A DNA stretch of 64,000 bases from Nitrospira sp. Lineage in GTDB: Bacteria; Nitrospirota; Nitrospiria; Nitrospirales; Nitrospiraceae. Positions 38,899 to 49,234 of this stretch are shown here, piece by piece. The notes below the pieces were generated by a model. It was given only the letters and a program-made list of their open reading frames with translations, did not search any database and was not told the origin of the DNA. The translations under genes were made by a program, and so were the position numbers. The DNA is taken from contig JALDRG010000017.1 in assembly GCA_031315995.1 (NCBI GenBank), positions 1 through 64,000 on the forward strand, written 5' to 3'. Positions within the stretch are counted from its first letter, which is position 1; each line of letters opens with the position of its first letter.

Positions 38899-40671
38899 TC
38901 AAAGCACCTGCACGACGAGTTGAAGATGAATGCCGTGATCCTGCAAGTTGCCTTCGCCGCTCCGGACATGGTTGAGCTGCTGGCCCCAGTAGAGTTCGAA
39001 GCGCGCGCGTTCTTGAGGCAGGATCATCCAGCGCAATCCGACACCGACGCTTGCCAAGGTTTGAGGATCGGGGGTGTCGCCTTTGGCGCTCCAAGCATGG
39101 CCGAAATCGGCGAATTGAGCAAATTGCACACGATCTTCACCGGATGCGAATCGCAGCAACGGAAATCGTGATTCAAACGACGCCAATACGGCATCGTCAC
39201 GGACGAGCGTATTCTCTCGATAGCCACGCACACTGAAGCGTCCGCCAACAGGCATTTGCTCAAGGGGAAAGAGACGGTCATTGGCAAGTTGCGCGGCCAC
39301 GCGTCCCAACAATTGTACGCCCCACCAATCATCCACACGTTTCACTGCTTGCATCTGACCCAGCCAGGAGAAAAATTGACCGTCAGGCAAAGGCCCGCTG
39401 TTCGTCGTGGCGCTTAGCACATTCAGGCCAACGCTGAATCGAGATAGGGCCGCAAACACAAATGTAGGGGAGCGATGGGTATATTCTTGGCTGATTCGCA
39501 ACGCACTGACCGTGGCTACTCCCGTATTCGACGATCCGGGAATAAAAAGAGACGGGAGGCCAGGTGCATCAAAGGCCGAGGTGGTCTTAAGCGAGAGATG
39601 CTCACCGGTTAGGGACAATGCCAGCTCATCGGAAACCGTCCGATACAATGGTTGCCGTACGGAAAACCCGATAATTTCAGAATCCACATTCAGGTCCAGG
39701 GAGCGAAAGGGATTCTCGACGACCAGAAAGGCATTCCGTCGATAGTAGGCGGAGAGGGTCGTATCATAGGCGTTGAGCGGCAGACTATATGAGGTATCAA
39801 TGATGGGGTTGACCCCGTGCGACCGTCCGTAGGTGAACGCAAATTGATCGCCGTGACCCGTCACATTCTGGTGCGCCACCGTTGCTAAGCCCCGCTCAGC
39901 GCCGACCACCGGCGTTTGATAGTTATTGAACTCCAGCCAGGCCTTAAAGGGGTTGGCGTCTTTTACCCGCACGTTCAAGACGCTTTCGCCCCGTACGTCT
40001 CCCGGTTTCAGCTCGGCATTGATGCGTTCGATGCGCGGATCCTGCTGAAGCAATTGGATCCGTTCCTGGAGCGGTTGGATGCTGAGGGGAGTCGACACAC
40101 CGCGCGCCACACGATCGCCCAGGTACGAGCTTCGAAACCATTGGTTGCCTTCCACGTCGATGCGTGAGAGCCTGCCTTCGACCATCTGAATCACGATGAT
40201 TCCGAACGTGACGTCCTGGTCCGGAATGATGGCACCGGAAGTGAGATAGCCTCTGTTCACGTACAGGAGGGTGAGGGATAGACGAAGCCGCTCGAGATCT
40301 TCGGTCGTGAGCTCGCGGTTGCGATAAGGTGCGGTCACTGCGGCCAGTTCGGCTTCAGAAAAGACGGTACTGCCGGTCACATGGATGTCGTGCACCAACA
40401 CCCGAATGTTTCCCAATCGGTTGTCCGACGGTTTTTGCGGCGTGGCCGGCACCTCTGGAAGAATCGAGCCTGGGGGAGCAGTCTGCGGAGCTTTGAACTC
40501 TTCTTTCAATGGTGCAGGCGGTTTTCCAGATTTCCCGGTCGGGTCAAAAATCGGCGGGAGCGTGGGACCCACTTGAGCAAGGGCTGCCACTTCGATGAGA
40601 CAGAAGCTCATCAAAAGGCCCGCGCCAAAAAACCGAGCATTGAAAATCCTAGGCCCCAATATGCCCACCAA
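38899..40671 (-). CDS. TpsB/ShlB/FhaC-family outer-membrane transporter with POTRA domain
   Basis: VFSEAELAAVTAPYRNRELTTEDLERLRLSLTLLYVNRGYLTSGAIIPDQDV POTRA_2 motif; VGGRFSVRGYRENTLVRDD barrel motif. Confidence 0.92.
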   Translation of the reverse strand: MVGILGPRIFNARFFGAGLLMSFCLIEVAALAQVGPTLPPIFDPTGKSGKPPAPLKEEFKAPQTAPPGSILPEVPATPQKPSDNRLGNIRVLVHDIHVTGSTVFSEAELAAVTAPYRNRELTTEDLERLRLSLTLLYVNRGYLTSGAIIPDQDVTFGIIVIQMVEGRLSRIDVEGNQWFRSSYLGDRVARGVSTPLSIQPLQERIQLLQQDPRIERINAELKPGDVRGESVLNVRVKDANPFKAWLEFNNYQTPVVGAERGLATVAHQNVTGHGDQFAFTYGRSHGVNPIIDTSYSLPLNAYDTTLSAYYRRNAFLVVENPFRSLDLNVDSEIIGFSVRQPLYRTVSDELALSLTGEHLSLKTTSAFDAPGLPSLFIPGSSNTGVATVSALRISQEYTHRSPTFVFAALSRFSVGLNVLSATTNSGPLPDGQFFSWLGQMQAVKRVDDWWGVQLLGRVAAQLANDRLFPLEQMPVGGRFSVRGYRENTLVRDDAVLASFESRFPLLRFASGEDRVQFAQFADFGHAWSAKGDTPDPQTLASVGVGLRWMILPQERARFELYWGQQLNHVRSGEGNLQDHGIHLQLVVQVL

Positions 40672-40696
40672 TCTGCCGGCATGCCGGCTCCATGCG

Positions 40697-43600
40697 TCAT
40701 GAGCGACAACCTGCTGTCCTGTCAGTGGAGCTTCGTTGAGGTAATGCTGTCAGTCGTTCATGCCATACTTCCGGGAGCGCTCGTTTCTCCTTCAAAGGAT
40801 CGAAGGCCCCTGTGGCGGCCGGTGGCGAGGAAGCCCCATCGGAAGCGAGGAAATTCGGGGGGCTCATCAACCAACCGCCTGGTTCGCTAGGGAGCGTGTC
40901 CCGCCCTGCCACCACGAGGCTGCTCAATTGTCCATTTGCTTGCGCCGCACAGCGTTTTTGCAAGAGCTGCTGCGCTTGCAAAGGACGTTGCGGAAGTGTA
41001 GCCAGCGTGTTGCTCAAACTGGACAGGGGGGATTGAATGTTCACGGCGCCGCTCAACCCAAATTGAGAGGAGGCACTGACGACGCTCGTCGGATCGGCCA
41101 GGAATGTCCCCGCGATGATGCTGATGTTGCCGCCTGCGCCCTGCACGGCTTGCGCGAGCACTTGGCTGTTCTGGAGCGTCACGACTGCCGGGTCGAGGGT
41201 AATGTTTCCGCCGGATGTGTTGGGACCGCCCTGGACTGACGTGCTCAGTCGGCTGTTGATGAGCCGGAGTGCGTCGGTCGCTTGAATCACAATATTGCCG
41301 CCGCTCGCCTGGGTCGCCTCTGTTGTCACGGAAGCATTTTGACTGAGGAATTGAGAACCAGCGTGGACCGTGATGTTGCCGGCATCGGCAGGTCCGGTGC
41401 TGCTGGCCGTTATTGAAGACCCGGGGTTGAAGCGTGACGGATTGATCGGCATTGATCGTAATGGTGCTGCCACGGCCTGTCCCGGAGGTACTAATGCTAA
41501 TCTGTGCCTCGATCGGCCGTCAAGTTGTTCACGTTGAAGGTCATATTATTTCCGGCTGGCTCCGCCACTCGTATCGGTGTTCACATTGGGGCTGTTGGTG
41601 AAGTTGAGCGTATGTGCTGTCATTGTGATGGTGGCCGGAATGGTAGCTGTTGTCCCGCCTCTCACCGTGGTGCTGACCTCGATATTGTTGAGCGCGATGA
41701 GTGAGGCTGGGTCTGTGGACTTGGGAGCAGGCCGGAATTGTCATTGTTCTGCCCGTCCTGCGATGCTGTCATTCCCCCTCCTACACTGGCTATGAGAGAC
41801 CGAGGCAGGCCGTCGTTGATCAGCGTGCCGTCTGGGTTTACATTTGCTCGCAAGACGTTGACATTGAGCGCAATGTTACCTGCTGGTGCGGGGCTGGTCG
41901 TAAAGGCAAAGATCTCGGTTCTCCCGCTCAGATTCATGGTGTCTGCCGTGATCGCATTGTCCCCGGAGGCAATGCTGCCGTTCCACCCCCTCCACTGCTG
42001 TGCTCATCTGCGCGTTGTACAGGGCGACCAGCTTGGCCGCATCAGTGGGTTCAGGGCCGAGGCCTGGAATGGTCACCGTCCCGGGCGGACCGGCAGTACT
42101 GTCTAAACGTCCGCTCGGGCTATTGAGGTAGACCCGATTGGCGCTTGTAATGGGCGTGCCATCCGGGTTCACGTTCACCCGCAAGGTGTTGACGTTGATT
42201 ACAATATCCTGCAGGCAGCAGCAGCGGCGTTCGAGGTTGTCAGATAGTCAGGATTGCTGGAGCGCCACAGTGTCCGCGGTGATGATGATATAGGAGCCGG
42301 TGCGTTGGCGAGGACCCGCCCACGGCGAAGGTAAATTTGTCGATTTCCGTGTTACTGAGCATGACCAACTTGGCGGGGTCCGTTGGACTCGCGCGGGCCC
42401 TGAGATCGTGACGGTTCCCGGCGATCCGGCCGTGTTGTCAGGGTGTTCGCGGGGACTGCCGATTGTAAGCACCAGGTCTACCCCTCTACAGAATGATCCA
42501 TCCAGTTCCAGTTCGACCACAACTGATTGACGTTCAATGCCACATTGCCTGCGGGGGCAGCGCCGTTGGTTGTGGTATAAATTTCCACCTGATCGCTGAG
42601 AACTAATGAGTCCGCGGCGATTGTGATACCTCCCGGTGAAGTGGCCGCTGTTCCTCCAAACGACCGCGTATGGATGATGGTGTCGTTGAGACTGATCGTC
42701 CCCGCTGTACTTCCGATACCATTGATGCCTCGGATCACAATCTGTCCGGCTTTACCCGCCCCGGCCTCCGTGCTCCTGCTGGTACTCTCAATCAGTACGC
42801 CCGTCTCGGAAATGATCGGGTTGGTGATCAAACTTTTCCGGAGATACGTGCAGGCGAATCGAACCACCTGTAGTCAGTGTTCCCGCGTTGAACGTAATGT
42901 TGCCCGCGGGGGCGTTCCCGAGTGTATCAGCTGTGACATAGGTCCCATTATTCAAGGTGACGCGATCCGCCGTGATGGTGATAGCCCCAGGTGTATTCGC
43001 CGCGTTGCCTCCATTGATGATCGTGCTAAGGGTGGCATTGTTCAGGGTCACGTTCTGCGCGGCGCTGTCCGTTCCCTCGATCCCCTGGAGCACGATCGTT
43101 CCCGCGCTTCCTCCATTTTCTGCATTGGCCCAGATGGTCGCTCCATTTTCCAGTTGGATGGTTGATGCGGAGAGGGTGACGGTCCCCCTATTTTCAGGAG
43201 CTGGCGGACCGGCACCGGGACTGGTGGCCGTCGCGGAAATTGTAGAGTCGTTCATGACAAATTGGCCGCCGCGAATGGAAACGGCACCGCTTCCCGCACC
43301 ACTGGATTCGATGAGGGATTTTTGCGAAACCTGGATCGCTCCGAGCGCTCCAAAGGATTGACCGTTAATATTGGGTGCCGGTTCCAATGTTCCAGTCAGT
43401 AGTTCGCCTGGCGAGGCGACGCTCGCTATGTTGATCTCCCCACCGGGGGCCGCGAGGCGAGCGGGCTGCGTTGTTCCACTCTGAGGCGTTCCGCCGGTCA
43501 TGGTGATATTCCCGCCTGCCAACGAGATGGCTTGGCCCTCTGCAACAGAAAGTTGCCCGCCCTGCACCGTAATGGCGGCGGGGTTCGATCCCAAAAACCC

Positions 43601-44152
43601 AAACGCGGCCACCGGTGCGCTGGAGATGGCCGCATCCTTCGGACCAGGTAGTGCGTTGAATCTGGTCCCATCGGTCAAACGCAGATAATCAGCCGTCGTG
43701 AAGCTCACCGATCCACCGACGTTCAAGGACGCATTCGGCCCAAAGACGATCCCGGCTGGATTCATCAAAAAGAGATTGGCGCTGCCGAAGCCGGTGGTTT
43801 GAATCGTTCCGAAGATGTTCGAGGGATTCCCGCCGGTGACGCGGCCGAGAATATTCGAGGTGGCGAGCCCCGAGTCGTTGAGAAAATTGGCCACGTTACT
43901 TATGGGGACGCCGAACTCACCAAAGCTGTGAAAAAGGTTCGGACCGCTGCCAGGACGAGTGCCGCCCGTAATATCGAACACATTGCCGCTTTTCGTGACG
44001 GTCGTATTCAGTCCCGACGAAGTGATAGGCGAAGGTGTTTGGGCCTGGGTGCCATCCGGCATGGTAGGCAAGATCAGCCAACAGGCGAGCAGCGCAGCCA
44101 AGCTCAAGGCGCGGCGTGGGTGACGAGGGCCGATGAGAAGCCTACTGATCAT
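40697..44152 (-). pseudogene. Frameshifted TpsA (filamentous haemagglutinin-like exoprotein)
   Basis: N-terminal TPS domain open in 42788..44152; continuation homologous to TpsA split across 42478..42867, 42248..42520, 41876..42184, 41662..41937 and 40697..41473 in different frames; ends match intact paralogue at 44192..47257. Confidence 0.8.
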
Positions 44153-44191
44153 AAAGGCTGTTGTGTCACCCGTCAGTCTAGGTGGTGGCCG

Positions 44192-47100
44192 TTAAGATCC
44201 ACAGCCGGTTGCCCGGTCGCTTCCACCTCGTTGTGACGATGGGTCACGTTGATTAGACGCCTGTTCGGAATGCCCTGTGTTTTGGTGTGAGGACTCGACA
44301 CCGATATTCGTGGCTACGTGAGCTTGTGGAGCCGGCGCGTGGTCGGCCATTAACACCATGGGGCTCATCAGCCAACCGCCTGGTTCGACTGGAAGCGCGT
44401 CTCGGCCAGATACCACCAGGCTGCTCAGTTGGCCGCTCACCTGAGCCGCGCAACGTTGTCGCAAAAGAATCTGTGTTTGCAGCGGGCGTTGCGGCAGTGT
44501 GGCCAAGCTGCCGCTTAAACTCGAAACCGGAGATTGAATATTCACGGTACCGCTCAGCCCGAATTGAGACGAGGCGCTGATCACACTCGTCGGATCGGCC
44601 AGAAACGTCCCGGCGATAATGTTGATGTTGCCGCCTTGTCCCTGCACAGCTTGCGCAAGGATCTGACTGTTTTGGAGCGTCATGATGGCCGGATCGATCG
44701 TGATATTGCCACCGGATGTGGTCGGCCCGCCCTGAACCGACGTATTGAGTTGGCTGTTAATCAGCCGGATTGAATCAGTGGCCTGTACGGTGATGTTGCC
44801 GCCACTGGCCTGGCTGGCTTGCGTGGTGACCGAAGCATTCTGGCTGAGGAACTGAGCGCCGGCGTTGATGGCAATGTTGCCGGCATCGGCAGGGCCGGTG
44901 CTGCTGGCTGATATCGTCGCGCCGTTGCTCAGAGAGGCGGACTGGCCGGCGGTGAGGCGAGTATCTCCACCAACGCCAGAATCCGAAGCCGTTCCGATCG
45001 AGCGGCTGAAGATTCCGCTTGGTGTACCATCGACCATGGTCCCAGCAACCGAGATTTGATCTGCGGCGTGAACGGTCACGTCCCCACCGCGACCGCTTCC
45101 GGTCGTCCCGCTGTTGATTTGTGCTCCGTTGGCGAGAGTCAAGGAGTCGGTGGTGATGGAAACGGTGCCTGCATCGCCGCAACGGCCAGGGCAGAATTCA
45201 TTCCCCACCGTTCTGGTGAAGATACCGCTGCCACGGCGGCTCCCCAGGTTAAACGATGGTTCGTTCGGCTCTGTGGGCCGTTCTCCGGAGAGGGAGGACT
45301 GATTGGTCGTCAGGGTCACGTCGCCGCCACGCCCACTGGTTTGCGTGCTACTGTCTATTCGGGCGCCGCCCGTGACCTTCACCTGTGGTGTTGTAATGAC
45401 AATTGCTCCGGCATCCCCCCGAGTACCAACCATCGGGTCTCCAAATGAGTTCGTGAAGAGACCGGTGGGCCGTATCTGGGCTCCAGGGCTAGGAGGATCG
45501 TCTGAGAGCGTGAGGTGGTCAGTTGCCATTATCCGAATCGCTCCTGCAGTTCCGTCTCCCCTGGTCTGACTAGTGATCGTGCTGCCGTTCCGAAGCTCAA
45601 TCGTATTCCCCGAAATCGTGATCCCGCCGCCCGGGTTGAGCCACGTCGTCACATCCACCTGCGAGGAGTCGGTAATCACGCTCTGGCCATCAATCCGAAT
45701 ATTCCCTGCGCGCTCGAACCCACTGGCACCGAGGCCAGAAAATTCCCGCAGCTGAATGTCACGGGCTGAAAGGGTGATGTCGCCACCGCTGCCGCCCAAA
45801 TCGGCGATGGTCAAGATTGTCGACGACATGAGCTGGATGGTATCCGCCGTCATCGTTACATTCCCGGCAGAGCCAGCGGCTTCCTGGCCGAAAATTAGAG
45901 CGGGAAACACTCCGGAATTGATAAGAACGTTTCCAAATCGGATATTCGTCGCGGTGATATTCACGTCGCCGCCTTGTCCTCCCGCCGGTCCGATTGTACC
46001 GCTGTCGATAAAGGTTTCCAAGCCGGTGAGCGTTGCCTGAAGATCACCCGTTCGGAGGTTAACGTTGCCGGCCCGCCCGGACCCGGAGGTATGGGTGTCA
46101 ATGAGGGTGACGGAATCTTCGGCTTGGGAACTCACCTCCACCGTGGCTGACTCAATTCGAATTTCGCCTGCATTCCCGGTACCTGATGTTCTTGCGCTGA
46201 GCACTGGAACCGTGCTCGCTGCTATTGTCAGGTCGCCGGTAACGAGGATATCCATCGCGATGGAGGTTCCCGCGGCACTTCCGGTATCGGCCGAGAGGGT
46301 GGAATTGTCCATCACTAACCGGCCGCCTCGGATTTTTACCGTGCCGGCCGCATCGGCCGAGACGTCCAATGTCGAGCCACCTGAGAGTGAGATGTTGCCC
46401 ATGTTCGTGAATGATTGCCCATTGATGTTCGGTTCGGATTGTAGGCTTGAAGCGAGGACCTCTCCTGGTGCGGCCACGCTTACCAAGTTGATCTGGCCGC
46501 CAGGGGCAGAGATTCGAGCGGGCTGAACGTTGTCAGGAGCGAGCAGGGCGCCTTCAATCGCGATGTCTCCACCCACGAGTGAGAGCCCTTGAGAAGGTGT
46601 GACGGCCAGTTGGCTGCCTTGAACGGTAATGGCAGCTTGGTTCGTTCCAAGAAATCCAAACGCCGCCACCGGCGCGCTGGAGATGGACGCATCCTGTGGC
46701 CCGGGAATCGCTGTGAATCGCGCGCTGTCCGCCAAGCGCAGATAATCAGCCGTCGTGAAGCTCACCGATCCCCCGACATTCAATGACGCATTCGGCCCGA
46801 AGACAATCCCAGCCGGGTTCATAAGAAACAGATTGGCGCTGCCGAAGCCGATCGTTTGAATGGTGCCGAAGATGTTCGACGGATTGCCACCGGTGACGCG
46901 AGCGAGAATATGGGAAGTGGGTAAAGCGGTTTCGTTCAAGAAGTTGGCGATATTACTCACAGGAACGCCGAATTCTCCGAAGCTATGAAAGAGGTTGGGT
47001 CCGTTCCCAGGCCTGGTTCCTCCGGTAATATTGAACTGTGTCGTGCCGATGGGTCCTGCGATCGGCGCACTGACCTGCGTATTGAGACCGGAGGATGTGA

Positions 47101-47257
47101 TCGGGGAAGTCTGTGCATAGGCGAGTTGTTTCGTCGGCAGGATCAAAACACCGCAGGCTACCGCTATCAGAAGTGACCTCGACGGGGCATATCGACATCG
47201 ACGTGCCCTCTCGGAGGAAGCTGATGCCATCATCGACTGGGGCCAACGACGTTTCAT
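44192..47257 (-). CDS. TpsA, filamentous haemagglutinin N-terminal domain exoprotein (intact)
   Basis: 1021 aa; signal peptide; TPS motifs NLFHSFGEFGVPVSNIANFLN, ILARVTGGNPSNIFGTIQT, ANLFLMNPAGIVFGPNASLNVGGSVSFTTADYLRL; beta-helix repeats. Confidence 0.94.
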   Translation of the reverse strand: MKRRWPQSMMASASSERARRCRYAPSRSLLIAVACGVLILPTKQLAYAQTSPITSSGLNTQVSAPIAGPIGTTQFNITGGTRPGNGPNLFHSFGEFGVPVSNIANFLNETALPTSHILARVTGGNPSNIFGTIQTIGFGSANLFLMNPAGIVFGPNASLNVGGSVSFTTADYLRLADSARFTAIPGPQDASISSAPVAAFGFLGTNQAAITVQGSQLAVTPSQGLSLVGGDIAIEGALLAPDNVQPARISAPGGQINLVSVAAPGEVLASSLQSEPNINGQSFTNMGNISLSGGSTLDVSADAAGTVKIRGGRLVMDNSTLSADTGSAAGTSIAMDILVTGDLTIAASTVPVLSARTSGTGNAGEIRIESATVEVSSQAEDSVTLIDTHTSGSGRAGNVNLRTGDLQATLTGLETFIDSGTIGPAGGQGGDVNITATNIRFGNVLINSGVFPALIFGQEAAGSAGNVTMTADTIQLMSSTILTIADLGGSGGDITLSARDIQLREFSGLGASGFERAGNIRIDGQSVITDSSQVDVTTWLNPGGGITISGNTIELRNGSTITSQTRGDGTAGAIRIMATDHLTLSDDPPSPGAQIRPTGLFTNSFGDPMVGTRGDAGAIVITTPQVKVTGGARIDSSTQTSGRGGDVTLTTNQSSLSGERPTEPNEPSFNLGSRRGSGIFTRTVGNEFCPGRCGDAGTVSITTDSLTLANGAQINSGTTGSGRGGDVTVHAADQISVAGTMVDGTPSGIFSRSIGTASDSGVGGDTRLTAGQSASLSNGATISASSTGPADAGNIAINAGAQFLSQNASVTTQASQASGGNITVQATDSIRLINSQLNTSVQGGPTTSGGNITIDPAIMTLQNSQILAQAVQGQGGNINIIAGTFLADPTSVISASSQFGLSGTVNIQSPVSSLSGSLATLPQRPLQTQILLRQRCAAQVSGQLSSLVVSGRDALPVEPGGWLMSPMVLMADHAPAPQAHVATNIGVESSHQNTGHSEQASNQRDPSSQRGGSDRATGCGS

Positions 47258-47281
47258 TGCGTAGTATTCTCGATGTTCATG

Positions 47282-47587
47282 TCAATAGCACTGACACGAG
47301 CAGCTACCATCAGGTTGCTTGTAAGTATGACAGGTTCCACCACCACCGATGCATGGGGTCCCGGGGTTCGAGCATTTCATTCCTCCGGTGCAGGTTCCAT
47401 TTTCTGCCTGCATCGATCCTGAGTTTTGTGTAGACCTGCAGAAGCCCGTTCTCCCGTTTTTCCCATCGGCAGCCGTCCCTGCATCGCAATCGACTGTGAC
47501 CGTGGTACATCCCCCCAAGGAAGCGATAAGAATGGCTGACCATAGGACCCCGCCACAAACGTTGAGTATCGATCTAGATCGGTCCAT
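47282..47587 (-). CDS. Small cysteine-rich lipoprotein
   Basis: Lipobox-like ASLGGC; Cys/Gly-rich mature part (CTGGMKCSNPGTPCIGGGGTCHTYKQPDGSCSCQCY). Confidence 0.6.
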   Translation of the reverse strand: MDRSRSILNVCGGVLWSAILIASLGGCTTVTVDCDAGTAADGKNGRTGFCRSTQNSGSMQAENGTCTGGMKCSNPGTPCIGGGGTCHTYKQPDGSCSCQCY

Positions 47588-47634
47588 CGGATCCTCCTTC
47601 GTTGAGGAATGCTTGTGCTAGTTCCATCAATTGC

Positions 47635-48435
47635 CTAGCGCGGTTTGTCGTCTACCGTCCGTGCTTCGATCGCGAGTGTCCTGAGAACGTCCTCGATTGG
47701 TTGTTCAACGATACCCTCACTCGGTTTTACCCCAGCCACCGGCATGAGCATGATTTTCCCCGGCGCTCGTGTATAGCCCAGATACAATCGATTGAGAGCT
47801 GGGATTTCAATGACGAAGAGAGCGAGGCTTGATAGCTCCTTATCCTTTGCCAGTTCGCCTCGTCGTCTGGAGAGTTGTCTGATAAGGTTCCTTGCGCCCC
47901 ATTGGATAATTTTGTCGCTCTTCCTGTCTCCGCCTAGCCTCACCGTGATGGCAGAGAGGGCCTCTTCTTTGCCTTCGACAGCAATTGGGACAACAAACTG
48001 AACAACTCTTTTTCGTGCGAAGAGCATTGCCGCGTTACCATCATAGCTCTGCAATTGTGTGAGGCCGATTCGAAAGACTGGAAAGGGAGGTAGAGCCACA
48101 AGTTTTCCGTCTGTCACCTGAGACAAGGACTCAAAGCCCAGCCGCTTCGCATATGCCGCGTCCTTTGTAACAAACCGTCGTAAGGTCTCTACCCCGATTG
48201 TTTGCGCCACGGTCTTGGCCATGGAGAGTCCTTCTTCCGAGACGATCAGAGTCTTATTGAGCGGTTCAATAGTCAGGTCGCCTTGCTGCTTGGAGTCTCC
48301 GGTGTCTGCAGCGGCATCCACCCCCGTGATGCATACCAAGAGCGAAAAGGCGAACAGCAGAATGTGCGAGCCTCGTAAGCACAAATGACTATGTTCATTG
48401 ACGACGGATCTCGATATAGAATAATTCCTGTGCAT
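47635..48435 (-). CDS. Hypothetical exported protein
   Basis: ORF with start at MHRNYSIS (ATG 48435), TM/signal segment HILLFAFSLLVCITGVDAA, overlaps papain-like gene by about 41 nt. Confidence 0.65.
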   Translation of the reverse strand: MHRNYSISRSVVNEHSHLCLRGSHILLFAFSLLVCITGVDAAADTGDSKQQGDLTIEPLNKTLIVSEEGLSMAKTVAQTIGVETLRRFVTKDAAYAKRLGFESLSQVTDGKLVALPPFPVFRIGLTQLQSYDGNAAMLFARKRVVQFVVPIAVEGKEEALSAITVRLGGDRKSDKIIQWGARNLIRQLSRRRGELAKDKELSSLALFVIEIPALNRLYLGYTRAPGKIMLMPVAGVKPSEGIVEQPIEDVLRTLAIEARTVDDKPR

Positions 48436-49234
48436 ATCCGTTCTCTCCGTATTGGTCGTCCACGGCATCACCGATGAATACGTCGAATGGTAAGGTGTTA
48501 AAATCTGCATCGCGGTGATTGTTCACTTCAACGATTTGGAGATCGGTATGGATTCCCCTGACGACCTGAGTATGTCCTCCTCCCTCTGTCCATTGAATCA
48601 CGCTGATGAAGGGGCCGTTTTGACAGAGTTGTCTCTTAAGAGCATCGAAGTAGGCCGTCCACTCATTTGGATCGGGAGTCCCAGGAGCCATGAGGAGTTC
48701 GTAGTCGAATCCCGACGTAGTGAAGACCCAGTGCGGCCAGCCGCCTTGATCACAGTCAGAAGGTGTAGTAATGAACCAGCGGTTCAGAAAGGTGTCGAAG
48801 GCACGGTTTCCGCAGCAGTCCCCTCTCGACAGGGCCCTATTGACCCAATCGCATTGTCCTCGGATTTCCTGATGGAACTCCAGGACCGTCTGCGCGCTTG
48901 TCGCCCAGCACCAATTTGAGGTTTCTTGGTTATATGGACGAACCTCATCTTTTAGCTTTCCCGTAGAATCACACAGAGATGAGGGTAAACTGCTTTGATC
49001 TCGTGCCGACTTGTCACGCTGCTGTTCCGTGTCTCTCTGCTGATCTCTCTCTTTCTGTCGCTCAACGAGTTCTGCAAGGGAGATGGGCTCCTTCGCTTGT
49101 AGATGAGCCGGTTCATCGGTCCCGGTAGGAATGCGGTTTGACAGTCTGACGTGCACTTCGGTGCATGCCCACACGAGCAACAAAGAAAGCCCTGCCGCAA
49201 CAGCTCCAAGCTTTTGTCTCTTCATGTGTTTCAC
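48395..49234 (-). CDS. Papain-like cysteine protease lipoprotein (C39/C70 AvrRpt2-like fold)
   Basis: Lipobox LLVWAC; QETSNWCWATSAQTVLEFH (Cys), GGGHTQVVRGIHTDLQIVEVNNHRD (His, Asn/Asp). Confidence 0.78.
   Translation of the reverse strand: MKHMKRQKLGAVAAGLSLLLVWACTEVHVRLSNRIPTGTDEPAHLQAKEPISLAELVERQKERDQQRDTEQQRDKSARDQSSLPSSLCDSTGKLKDEVRPYNQETSNWCWATSAQTVLEFHQEIRGQCDWVNRALSRGDCCGNRAFDTFLNRWFITTPSDCDQGGWPHWVFTTSGFDYELLMAPGTPDPNEWTAYFDALKRQLCQNGPFISVIQWTEGGGHTQVVRGIHTDLQIVEVNNHRDADFNTLPFDVFIGDAVDDQYGENGYAQELFYIEIRRQ

Noticed and set aside
41701-42126. Plus-strand ORFs in the broken tpsA region
   Set aside because: Antisense to readable TpsA beta-helix fragments on the minus strand; not independent genes
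42478-42867. Separate hypothetical proteins within 40697-42867
   Set aside because: They read as successive frames of one tpsA homologue, so treated as one pseudogene or sequencing-error region
40880-47000. Repeats considered as CRISPR or insertion-sequence structures
   Set aside because: Repeats are long, coding and paralogous (two tpsA genes); no short regular spacers, Cas genes or transposase
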